NCBI GenBank assembly: GCA_033782935.1
Contig: JAWQEG010000166.1
Coordinates: forward strand, 2,756,001 to 2,820,000
Direction: 5' to 3'
Length of the DNA stretch: 64,000 nt
Source of the DNA: Petrolisthes cinctipes
Lineage: Eukaryota > Arthropoda > Malacostraca > Decapoda > Porcellanidae
In this document: piece after piece, positions 1 to 10,856 of the stretch
Position numbering within the stretch: the stretch's first letter is position 1
Layout: each line of letters starts with the position of its first letter
The notes under the pieces: generated by a model
Database searches by the model: none
What the model was told of the DNA's origin: nothing
The model's input: the letters and a program-made list of their open reading frames with translations, nothing else
Position numbers and translations under genes: made by a program

Positions 1-711
1 TCGATTTTTTGGCACCTAAAATGTCGATTTTTAGCATGTTTTTAGCCTATATTTTGAAAATATTCTAGCACTGTGTAGGCATGTACAGATTGCTTCTGGG
101 ACCCCAAAATATTGAATTTTCGGGTGTTTTGAGCCTGAATTTGAGATATAAACGGGTACAGAAGATACATGCACATATTGACTTTGGGCATCTAAAATAT
201 CGATTTTCAGCATGTTTTGGGCCTTTATTTTGAAAATACTCTAACACTGAGTAGGCATGTACTGATTGCTTCTGGGACCCCAAAATATCGAATTTTCGGG
301 TGTTTAGGGCCAGAATTTGAGATATAAACGGGTACAGAAGATGCATGCACATATCGACTTTTGGGCACCTAAAAGATCGATTTTCAGTATGTTTTGGGCC
401 TGTATTTTGAAAATACTCTAACACGGAGTAGGCATGTACAGATCGCTTCTGGGACCCCAAAATATCGAATTTTCGGGTGTTTTGAGCCTGAATTTGAGAT
501 ATAAACGGGTACTAAAGATGCATGCACATATCGACTTTTGTGCACCTAAAAGATCGATTTTCAGTATGTTTTGAGCATGTATTTTGAAAATACTCTAACA
601 CGGAGTAGGCATGTACAGATCGCTTCTGGGACTCCTAAATATCGAATTTTCGGGTGTTTTGGGACTGAATTTGAGATATCGACTTTTTGGCACCTAAAAG
701 ATCGATTTTTA

Positions 712-1378
712 GCATGTTTTTAGCCTATATTTTGAAAATATTCTAGCACTGTACAGATTGCTTCTGGGACCCCAAAATATTGAATTTTCGGGTGTTTTGA
801 GCCTGAATTTGAGATATAAACGGGTACAGAAGATACATGCACATATTGACTTTGGGCACCAAAAATATCGATTTTCAACATGTTTTGGGCCTGTATTTTG
901 AAAATACTCTAACCCTGAGTAGGCATGTACAGATTGCTTCTGGGACCCCAAAATATTGAATTTTCGGGTGTTTTGAGCCTGAATTTGAGATATAAACGGG
1001 TACAGAAGATACATGCACATATTGACTTTGGGCATCTAAAATATCGATTTTCAGCATGTTTTGGGCCTGTATTTTGAAAATACTCTAACACTAAGTAGGC
1101 ATCTACAGATTGCTTCTGCGACCCCAAAATATTGAATTTTCGGGTGTTTTGAGCCTGAATTTGAGATATAAACGGGTACTGAAGATGCATGCACATATCG
1201 ACTTTTGTGCACCTAAAAGATCGATTTTCAATATGTTTTGAGTATGTATTTTGAAAATACTCTAACACGGAGTAGGCATGTACAGATCGCTTCTGGGACC
1301 CCAAAATATCGAATTTTCGGGTGTTTTGGGACTGAATTTGAGATATCGACTTTTTGGCACCTAAAAGATCGATTTTTA
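712..1378. repeat. 667-bp unit with two A monomers (A-A-B-C)
   Basis: GCATG landmarks show a shortened A (10 bp lost, CACTGTACAG), a second full A, then B and C, before the next unit at 1379. It is a 491-bp trimer plus one 176-bp A monomer. The local copy-number increase of A continues in the next unit, which has three. Confidence 0.85.
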
Positions 1379-2221
1379 GCATGTTTTTAGCCTATATTTT
1401 GAAAATATTCTAGCACTGTACAGATTGCTTTAGGGACCCCAAAATATTGAATTTTCGGGTGTTTTGAGCCTGAATTTGAGATATAAACGGGTACAGAAGA
1501 TACATGCACATATTGACTTTGGGCATCTAAAATATCGATTTTCAGCATGTTTTGGGCCTGTATTTTGAAAATACTCTAACACTGAGTAGGCATGTACAGA
1601 TTGCTTCTGGGACCCCAAAATATTGAATTTTCGGGTGTTTTGAGCCTGAATTTGAGATATAAACGGGTACAGAAGATACATGCACATATTGACTTTGGGC
1701 ATCTAAAATATCGATTTTCAGCATGTTTTGGGCCTGTATTTTGAAAATACTCTAACACTGAGTAGGCATGTACAGATTGCTTCTGGGACCCCAAAATATT
1801 GAATTTTCGGGTGTTTTGAGCCTGAATTTGAGATATAAACGGGTACAGAAGATACATGCACATATTGACTTTGGGCATCTAAAATATCGATTTTCAGCAT
1901 GTTTTGGGCCTGTATTTTGAAAATACTCTAACACTGAGTAGGCATCTACAGATTGCTTCTTGGACCCCAAAATATTGAATTTTCGGGTGTTTTGAGCCTG
2001 AATTTGAGATATAAACGGGTACTGAAGATGCATGCACATATCGACTTTTGTGCACCTAAAAGATCGATTTTCAGTATGTTTTGAGTATGTATTTTGAAAA
2101 TACTCTAACACGGAGTAGGCATGTACAGATCGCTTCTGGGACCCCTGAATATCGAATTTTCGGGTGTTTTGGGACTGAATTTGAGATATCGACTTTTTGG
2201 CACCTAAAAGATCGATTTTTA
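1379..2221. repeat. 843-bp unit with three A monomers (A-A-A-B-C)
   Basis: Same structure as the preceding 667-bp unit with one further 176-bp A monomer. The second and third A copies look essentially identical over the bases compared, suggesting a recent single-monomer duplication. With 491/501, 667/677 and 843 bp units present, the window shows a ladder of one, two and three A monomers. Confidence 0.85.
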
Positions 2222-2873
2222 GCATGTTTTTAGCCTATATTTTGAAAATATTCTAGCACTGTACTGATTGCTTTTGGGACCCCAAAATATTGAATTTTCG
2301 GGTTTTTTTGAGCCTGAATTTGAGATATAAACGGGTACAGAAGATACATGCACATATTGACTTTGGGCACCAAAAATATCGATTTTCAGCATGTTTTGGG
2401 CCTGAATTTTGAAAATACTCTAACACGGAGTAGGCATGTACAGATCGCTTCTGGGACCACAAAATATCGAATTTTCAGGTGTTTAGGGCCAGAATTTGAG
2501 ATATAAACGGGTACAGAAGATGCATGCACATATCGACTTTTGGGCACCTAAAAGAACGATTTTCAGTATGTTTTTGGCCTGTATTTTGAAAATACTCTAA
2601 CACGGAGTAGGCATGTACAGATACCTTCTGGGACCTCTAAATATCGAATTTTCGGGTGTTTTGGGACTGAATTTGAGATATCGATTTTTTGGCACCTAAA
2701 ATGTCGATTTTTAGCATGTTTTTAGCCTATATTTTGAAAATATTCTAGCACTGTGTAGGCATGTACAGATTGCTTCTGGGACCCCAAAATATTGAATTTT
2801 CGGGTGTTTTGAGCCTGAATTTGAGATATAAACGGGTACAGAAGATACATGCACATATTGACTTTGGGCACCA

Positions 2874-2961
2874 AAAATATCGATTTTCAGCATGTTTTGG
2901 GCCTGAATTTTGAAAATACTCTAACACGGAGTAGGCATGTACAGATCGCTTCTGGGACCCC
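2874..2961. repeat. Half-unit H1 (88 bp) of a full monomer, representative copy
   Basis: This is the first half of one full monomer, running from AAAATATCGATTTTC to CTGGGACCCC. Aligned by hand with the next 89 bp it gives about 67 matches over about 93 columns, roughly 70%. The shared skeleton is AAAATATCGA, a T-run plus C, TGTTTT, GCCTGAA, TTTGA, GCATG, ATCG, CTT and TGGG. The two halves are therefore best read as an ancient tandem duplication of an 88-bp ancestor that then evolved as one 177-bp unit. H1 carries the GGCATGTAC segment that is the target of the recurrent 10-bp deletion. Confidence 0.85.
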
Positions 2962-3050
2962 AAAATATCGAATTTTCGGGTGTTTTGAGCCTGAATTTGA
3001 GATATAAACGGGTACTGAAGATGCATGCACATATCGACTTTTGTGCACCT
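2962..3050. repeat. Half-unit H2 (89 bp) of a full monomer, representative copy
   Basis: This second half starts with AAAATATCGAATTTTCGGG and ends at GTGCACCT. It is paralogous to the preceding 88 bp. It contains TTTGAGATATAAACGGG, which partly resembles a CENP-B box (T..G....A..CGGG), and a 14-nt alternating purine-pyrimidine tract ATGCATGCACATAT. Both lie in, or overlap, the 29 bp missing from class C monomers. The ATCG and AAAATATCGA CpG positions shared with H1 suggest CG is the ancestral state at these sites. Confidence 0.85.
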
Positions 3051-4872
3051 AAAAGATCGATTTTCAGTATGTTTTGAGCATGTATTTTGAAAATACTCTA
3101 ACACGGAGTAGGCATGTACAGATCGCTTCTGGGATCCCTAAATATCGAATTTTCGGGTGTTTTGAGCCTGAATTTGAGATATCGAATATTGGCACCTAAA
3201 AGATCGATTTTTAGCATGTTTTTAGCCTATATTTTGAAAATATTCAAGCACTGTACAGATTGCTTCTGGGACCCCAAAATATTGAATTTTCGGGTGTTTT
3301 GAGCCTGAATTTGAGATATAAACGGGTACAGAAGATACATGCACATATTGACTTTGGGCACCAAAAATATCGATTTTCAGCATGTTTTGGGCCTGAATTT
3401 TGAAAATACTCTAACACGGAGTAGGCATGTACAGATCGCTTCTGGGACCCCAAAATATCGAATTTTCGGGTGTTTAGGGCCAGAATTTGAGATATAAACG
3501 GGTACAGAAGATGCATGCACATATCGACTTTTGGGCACCTAAAAGATCGATTTTCAGTATGTTTTGGGCCTGTATTTTGAAAATACTCTAACACGGAGTA
3601 GGCATGTACAGATACCTTCTGGGACCTCTAAATATCGAATTTTCGGGTGTTTTGGGACTGAAATTGAGATATCGATTTTTTGGCACCTAAAATGTCGATT
3701 TTTAGCATGTTTTTAGCCTATATTTTGAAAATATTCTAGCACTGTGTAGGCATGTACAGATTGCTTCTGGGACCCCAAAATATTGAATTTTCGGGTGTTT
3801 TGAGCCTGAATTTGAGATATAAACGGGTACAGAAGATACATGCACATATTGACTTTGGGCATCTAAAATATCGATTTTCAGCATGTTTTGGGCCTTTATT
3901 TTGAAAATACTCTAACACTGAGTAGGCATGTACTGATTGCTTCTGGGACCCCAAAATATTGAATTTTCGGGTGTTTTGAGCCTGAATTTGATATATAAAT
4001 GGGTACAGAAGATACATGCACATATTGACTTTGGGCACCAAAAATATCGATTTTCAGCATGTTTTGGGCCTGAATTTTGAAAATACTCTAACACGGAGTA
4101 GGCATGTACAGATCGCTTCTGGGACCCCAAAATATCAAATTTTCGGGTGTTTTGAGCCTGAATTTGAGATATAAACGGGTACTGAAGATGCATGCACATA
4201 TCGACTTTTGTGCACCTAAAAGATCGATTTTCAGTATGTTTTGAGCATGTATTTTGAAAATACTCTAACACGGAGTAGGCATGTACAGATCGCTTCTGGG
4301 ACCCCTAAATATCGAATTTTCGGGTGTTTTGGGACTGAATTTGAGATATCGACTTTTTGGCACCTAAAAGATCGATTTTTAGCATGTTTTTAGCCTATAT
4401 TTTGAAAATATTCTAGCACTGTACAGATTGCTTCTGGGACCCCAAAATATTGAATTTTCGGGTGTTTTGAGCCTGAATTTGAGATATAAACGGGTACAGA
4501 AGATACATGCACATATTGACTTTGGGCACCAAAAATATCGATTTTCAACATGTTTTGGGCCTGAATTTTGAAAATACTCTTACACGGAGTAGGCATGTAC
4601 AGATCGCTTCTGGGACCCCAAAATATCGAATTTTCGGGTGTTTAGGGCCAGAATTTGAGATATAAACGGGTACAGAAGATGCATGCACATATCGACTTTT
4701 GTGCACCTAAAAGATCGATTTTCAGTATGTTTTGAGCATGTATTTTGAAAATACTCTAACACGGAGTAGGCATGTACAGATCGCTTCTGGGACCCTTAAA
4801 TATCGAATTTTCAGGTGTTTTGGGACTGAATTTGAGATATCGACTTTTTGGCACCTAAAAGATCGATTTTTA

Positions 4873-5522
4873 GCATGTTTTTAGCCTATATTTTGAAAAT
4901 ATTCTAGCACTGAGTAGGCATGTACAGATTGCTTCTGGGACCCCAAAATATTGAATTTTCGGGTGTTTTGAGCCTGAATTTGAGATATAAACGGGTACAG
5001 AAGATGCATGCACATATCGACTTTTGGGCACCTAAAAGATCGATTTTCAGTATGTTTTTGGCCTGTATTTTGAAAATACTCTAACACGGAGTAGGCATGT
5101 ACAGATACCTTCTGGGACCTCTAAATATAGAATTTTCGGGTGTTTTGGGACTGAATTTGAGATATCGATTTTTTGGCACCTAAAATGTCGATTTTCAGCA
5201 TGTTTTTAGCCTATATTTTGAAAATGTTCTAGCACTGTGTAGGCATGTACAGATTGCTTCTGGGACCCCAAAATATTGAATTTTCGGGTGTTTTGAGCCT
5301 GAATTTGAGATATAAACGGGTACTGAAGATGCATGCACATATCGACTTTTGTGCACCTAAAAGATCGATTTTCAGTATGTTTTGAGCATGTATTTTGAAA
5401 ATACTCTAACACGGAGTAGGCATGTACAGATCGCTTCTGGGACCCCTAAATATCGAATTTTCGGATGTTTTGGGACTGAATTTGAGATATCGACTTTTTG
5501 GCACCTAAAAGATCGATTTTTA
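4873..5522. repeat. Two consecutive 325-bp two-monomer units
   Basis: Units 4873-5197 and 5198-5522 each contain a 177-bp and a 148-bp monomer and lack one 176-bp monomer. The first monomer of each starts like A (TTTTTAGCCTAT) and ends like B (TTTTGGGCACC or TTTGTGCACC), so each is an A/B hybrid. This is the deletion product expected from unequal exchange between A and B. Similar 315/325-bp units lie at 8538-8852, 10031-10355 and 12716-13030. Confidence 0.85.
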
Positions 5523-8500
5523 GCATGTTTTTAGCCTATATTTTGAAAATATTCTAGCACTGTACAGATTGCTTCTGGGACCCCAAAATATTGAATTTTC
5601 GGGTGTTTTGAGCCTGAATTTGAGATATAAACGGGTACAGAAGATACATGCACATATTGACTTTGGGCACCAAAAATATCGATTTTCAGCATGTTTTGGG
5701 CCTGAATTTTGAAAATACTCTAACACGGAGTAGGCATGTACAGATCGCTTCTGGGACCCCAAAATATCGAATTTTCGGGTGTTTAAGGCCAGAATTTGAG
5801 ATATAAACGGGTACAGAAGATGCATGCACATATCGACTTTTGGGCACCTAAAAGATCGATTTTCAGTATGTTTTTAGCCTGTATTTTGAAAATACTCTAA
5901 CACGGAGTAGGCATGTACAGATACCTTCTGGGACCTCTAAATATCGAATTTTCGGGTGTTTTGGGACTGAATTTGAGATATCGATTTTTTGGCACCTAAA
6001 ATGTCGATTTTTAGCATGTTTTTAGCCTATATTTTGAAAATATTCTAGCACTGTGTAGGCATGTACAGATTGCTTCTGGGACCCCAAAATATTGAATTTT
6101 CGGGTGTTTTGAGCCTGAATTTGAGATATAAACGGGTACGGAAGATACATGCACATATTGACTTTGGGAATCTAAAATATCGATTTTCAGCATGTTTTGG
6201 GCCTATATTTTGAAAATACTCTAACACTGAGTAGGCATGTACAGATTGCTTCTGGGACCCCAAAATATTGAATTTTCGGGTGTTTTGAGCCTGAATTTGA
6301 GATATAAACGGGTACTGAAGATGCATGCACATATCGACTTTTGTGCACCCAAAAGATCGATTTTCAGTATGTTTTGAGCATGTATTTTGAAAATACTCTA
6401 ACACGGAGTAGGCATGTACAGATCGCTTCTGGGACCCCTAAATATCGAATTTTCGGGTGTTTTGGGACTTAATTTGAGATATCGACTTTTTGGCACCTAA
6501 AAGATCGATTTTTAGCATGTTTTTAGCCTATATTTTGAAAATATTCTAGCAATGTACAGATTGCTTCTGGGACCCCAAAATATTGAATTTTCGGGTGTTT
6601 TGAGCCTGAATTTGAGATACAAACGGGTACAGAAGATACATGCACATATAGACTTTGGGCACCAAAAATATCGATTTTCAGCATGTTTTGGGCCTGAATT
6701 TTGAAAATACTCTAACACGGAGTAGGCATGTACAGATCGCTTCTGGGACCCCAAAATATCGAATTTTCGGGTGTTTAGGGCCAGAATTTAAGATATAAAC
6801 GGGTACAGAAGATGCATGCACATATCGACTTTTGGGCACCTAAAAGATCGATTTTCAGTATGTTTTTGGCCTGTATTTTGAAAATACTCTAACACTGTGT
6901 AGGCATGTACAGATTGCTTCTGGGACCCCAAAATATCGAATTTTCGGGTGTTTTGAGCCTGAATTTGAGATATAAACGGGTACAGAAGATACATGCACAT
7001 ATTGACTTTGGGCACCAAAAATATCGATTTTCAGCATGTTTTGGGCCTGAATTTTGAAAATACTCTAACACGGAGTAGGCATGTACAGATCGCTTCTGGG
7101 ACCCCAAAATATCGAATTTTCGGGTGTTTAGGGCCAGAATTTGAGATATAAACGGGTACAGAAGATGCATGCACATATCGACTTTTGGGCACCTAAAAGA
7201 TCGATTTTCAGTATGTTTTTGGCCTGTATTTTTAAAATACTCTAACACGGAGTAGGCATGTACAGATACCTTCTTGGACCTCTAAATATCGAATTTTCGG
7301 GTGTTTTGGGACTGAATTTGAGATATCGACTTTTTGGCACCTAAAATGTCGATTTTTAGCATGTTTTTAGCCTATATTTTGAAAATATTCTAGCACTGTG
7401 TAGGCATGTACAGATTTCTTCTGGGACCCCAAAATATTGAATTTTCGGGTGTTTTGAGCCTGAATTTGAGATATAAACGGGTACAGAAGATACATGCACA
7501 TATTGACTTTGGGCATCTAAAATATCGATTTTCAGCATGTTTTGGGCCTGTATTTTGAAAATACTCTAACACTGAGTAGGCATGTACAGATTGCTTCTGG
7601 GACCCCAAAATATTGAATTTTCGGGTGTTTTGAGCCTGAATTTGAGATATAAACGGGTACTGAAGATGCATGCACATATCGACTTTTGGGCACCTAAAAG
7701 ATCGATTTTCAGTATGTTGTGAGCATGAATTTTGAAAATACTCTAACACGGAGTAGGCATGTACAGATCGCTTCTGGGACCCCAAAATATCGAATTTTCG
7801 GGTGTTTAGGGCCAGAATTTGAGATATAAACGGGTACAGAAGATGCATGCACATATCGACTTTTGGGCACCTAAAAGATCGATTTTCAGTATGTTTTTGG
7901 CCTGTATTTTGAAAATACTCTAACACGGAGTAGGCATGTACAGATACCTTCTGGGACCTCTAAATATCGAATTTTCGGGTGTTTTGGGACTGAATTTGAG
8001 ATATCGATTTTTTGGCACCAAAAATGTCGATTTTTAGCATGTTTTTAGCCTATATTTTGAAAATATTCTAGCACTGTGTAGGCATGTACAGATTGCTTCT
8101 GGGACCCCAAAATATTGAATTTTCGGGTGTTTTGAGCCTGAATTTGAGATATAAACGGGTACAGAAGATACATGCACATATTGACTTTGGGCACCAAAAA
8201 TATCGATTTTCAGCATGTTTTGGGCCTGAATTTTGAAAATACTCTAACACGGAGTAGGCATGTACAGATCGCTTCTGGGACCCCAAAATATCGAATTTTC
8301 GGGTGTTTTGAGCCTGAATTTGAGATATAAACGGGTACTGAAGATGCATGCACATATCGACTTTTGTGCACCTAAAAGATCGATTTTCAGTATGTTTTGA
8401 GCATGTATTTTGAAAATACTCTAACACGGAGTAGGCATGTACAGATCGCTTCTGGGATCCCTAAATATCGAATTTTCGGGTGTTTTGGGACTGAATTTGA

Positions 8501-9353
8501 GATATCAACTTTTTGGCACCTAAAAGATCGATTTTTAGCATGTTTTTAGCCTATATTTTGAAAATATTCTAGCACTGTACAGATTGCTTCTGGGACCCCA
8601 AAATATTGAATTTTCGGGTGTTTTGAGCCTGAATTTGAGATATAAACGGGTACAGAAGATGCATGCACATATCGACTTTTGGGCACCTAAAAGATCGATT
8701 TTCAGTATGTTTTTGGCCTGTATTTTGAAAATACTCTAACACGGAGTAGGCATGTACAGATACCTTCTGGGACCTCTAAATATCGAATTTTCGGGTGTTT
8801 TGGGACTGAATTTGAGATATCGATTTTTTGGCACCTAAAATGTCGATTTTTAGCATGTTTTTAGCCTATATTTTGAAAATATTCTAGCACTGTGTAGGCA
8901 TGTACAGATTGCTTCTGGGACCCCAAAATATTGAATTTTCGGGTGTTTTGAGCCTGAATTTGAGATATAAACGGGTACAGAAGATACATGCACATATTGA
9001 CTTTGGGCATCTAAAATATCGATTTTCAGCATGTTTTGGGCCTGTATTTTGAAAATACTCTAACACTGAGTAGGCATGTACAGATTGCTTCTGGGACCCC
9101 AAAATATTGAATTTTCGGGTGTTTTGAGTCTGAATTTGAGATATAAACGGGTACAGAAGATGCATGCACATATCGACTTTTGGGCACCTAAAAGATCGAT
9201 TTTCAGTATGTTTTGAGCATGTATTTTGAAAATACTCTAACACGGAGTAGGCATGTACAGATCGCTTCTGGGACCCCTAAATATCGAATTTTCGGGTGTT
9301 TTGGGACTGAATTTGAGATATCGATTTTTTGGCACCTAAAATTTCGATTTTTA

Positions 9354-10030
9354 GCATGTTTTTAGCCTATATTTTGAAAATATTCTAGCACTGTGTAGGC
9401 ATGTACAGATTGCTTCTGGGACCCCAAAATATTGAATTTTCGGGTGTTTTGAGCCTGAATTTGAGATATAAACGGGTACAGAAGATACATGCACATATTG
9501 ACTTTGGGCATCTAAAATATCGATTTTCAGCATGTTTTGGGCCTGTATTTTGAAAATACTCTAACACAGAGTAGGCATGTACATATTGCTTCTGGGACCC
9601 CAAAATATTGAATTTTCGGGTGTTTTGAGCCTGAATTTGAGATATAAACGGGTACAGAAGATACATGCACATATTGACTTTGGGCATCTAAAATATCGAT
9701 TTTCAGCATGTTTTGGGCCTGTATTTTGAAAATACTCTAACACTGAGTAGGCATGTACAGATTGCTTCTGGGACCCCAAAATATTGAATTTTCGGGTGTT
9801 TTGAGCCTGAATTTGAGATATAAACGGGTACTGAAGATGCATGCACATATCGACTTTTGTGCACCTAAAAGATCGATTTTCAGTATGTTTTGAGCATGTA
9901 TTTTGAAAATACTCTAACACGGAGTAGGCATGTACAGATCGCTTCTGGGACCCCTAAATATCGAATTTTCGGGAGTTTTGGGACTGAATTTGAGATATCG
10001 ACTTTATGGCACCTAAAAGATCGATTTTTA
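9354..10030. repeat. 677-bp unit (A-A-B-C), first copy
   Basis: Full-length A, a second A, B and C, equal to 501 plus 176 bp. The second A has the variants CACAGAG and TGTACATATTGC, and C has GGGAGTTTTGGG followed by CTTTATGGCACC. The same combination recurs at 11358-12034, showing the two were copied from one another. Confidence 0.87.
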
Positions 10031-10355
10031 GCATGTTTTTAGCCTATATTTTGAAAATATTCTAGCACTGAGTAGGCATGTACAGATTGCTTCTGGGACC
10101 CCAAAATATTGAATTTTCGGTTGTTTTGAGCCTGAATTTGAGATATAAACGGGTACAGAAGATACATGCACATATCGACTTTTGGGCACCTAAAAGATCG
10201 ATTTTCAGTATGTTTTTGGCCTGTATTTTGAAAATACTCTAACACGGAGTAGGCATGTACAGATACCTTCTGGGACCTCTAAATATCGAATTTTCGGGTG
10301 TTTTGGGACTGAATTTGAGATATCGATTTTTTGGCACCTAAAATTTCGATTTTTA

Positions 10356-10531
10356 GCATGTTTTTAGCCTATATTTTGAAAATATTCTAGCACTGTGTAG
10401 GCATGTACAGATTGCTTCTGGGACCCCAAAATATTGAATTTTCGGGTGTTTTGAGCCTGAATTTGAGATATAAACGGGTACAGAAGATACATGCACATAT
10501 TGACTTTGGGCATCTAAAATATCGATTTTCA
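10356..10531. repeat. Class A monomer (176 bp), subtype A1
   Basis: First monomer of the trimer. Diagnostic features are TTTTTAGCCTAT at the start, AATATTCTAGCACTG rather than AATACTCTAACAC, TpG where B2 and C have CpG (AGATTGC, ATATTGAA, ATATTGAC), and GATACATGCAC. A1 ends GGGCATCTAAAATATCG. Its sister A2 ends GGGCACCAAAAATATCG and usually follows a C1 monomer. By eye A1 keeps three CpG sites against seven in a B2 monomer. Confidence 0.93.
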
Positions 10532-10708
10532 GCATGTTTTGGGCCTGTATTTTGAAAATACTCTAACACTGAGTAGGCATGTACAGATTGCTTCTGGGAC
10601 CCCAAAATATTGAATTTTCGGGTGTTTTGAGTCTGAATTTGAGATATAAACGGGTACAGAAGATGCATGCACATATCGACTTTTGGGCACCTAAAAGATC
10701 GATTTTCA
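10532..10708. repeat. Class B monomer (177 bp), representative
   Basis: Middle monomer of the trimer, one base longer than A because of an extra T in CTTTTGGGCAC. Two main versions exist. B1 has CACTGAG, AGATTGC, usually GGGTACTGAAG, TTTGTGCACC and TTTTGAGCATG. B2 has CACGGAG, AGATCGC, GTTTAGGGCCAG, TTTTGGGCACC and TTTTTGGCCTG. This copy is a B1/B2 mixture (CACTGAG and AGATTGC with GGGTACAGAAG and TTTTGGGCACC), evidence of recombination inside monomers. 177 bp is 59 codons, so an open frame is not shifted across a B monomer. Confidence 0.92.
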
Positions 10709-10856
10709 GTATGTTTTGAGCATGTATTTTGAAAATACTCTAACACGGAGTAGGCATGTACAGATCGCTTCTGGGACCCCTAAATATCGAATTTTCGGGT
10801 GTTTTGGGACTGAATTTGAGATATCGATTTTTTGGCACCTAAAATTTCGATTTTTA
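10709..10856. repeat. Class C monomer (148 bp), 29-bp deleted form
   Basis: Third monomer of the trimer. It reads GAGATATCGA where a full monomer has GAGATATAAACGGG then about 20 bases then CATATCGAC. Exactly 29 bp are missing between two ATAT direct repeats, consistent with a single slippage or microhomology deletion later spread by amplification. C1 has AGATCGCTTC, GGGACCCCTAAAT and usually CGACTTTTTGGC. C2 has AGATACCTTC, GGGACCTCTAAAT and usually CGATTTTTTGGC plus AAAATGTCG. The lost bases include the CGGG end of the CENP-B-like motif and the alternating purine-pyrimidine tract. Confidence 0.93.

Larger units (their letters stand above)
10356..10856. repeat. 501-bp higher-order repeat (A-B-C trimer), representative unit
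   Basis: This is one clean copy of the dominant higher-order unit. The GCATG/GTATG landmarks lie at 10356, 10532 and 10709, and the next unit starts at 10857, giving monomers of 176, 177 and 148 bp. The same trimer begins again at 10857 and 11358. The 501-bp spacing recurs throughout the window, for example 8853 to 9354, 20084 to 20585 and 24943 to 25444. A 491-bp form differs only by a 10-bp deletion in A. Monomers in the same trimer position resemble each other more than their neighbours, which is the defining mark of a higher-order repeat. Confidence 0.95.

Noticed and set aside
2962..3050. Exact CENP-B box
   Set aside because: Only a 7/9 core match was found (TGAG for TTCG). No exact box was seen on either strand of the representative monomers, so it is reported only as a low-confidence resemblance.
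3114..3302. Occasional plus-strand open frames of about 60-80 codons (also near 33,129, 35,162, 42,356 and 60,339)
   Set aside because: They read the same satellite on the other strand, recur wherever the same monomer variants recur, and have no independent coding evidence.
10356..10856. Identity with known centromeric satellites of 150-180 bp (Arabidopsis 178-bp, rice CentO, primate alpha satellite)
   Set aside because: I could not match the monomer to those I can recall beyond similar length. Naming a family or species would be a guess; a database search is needed.
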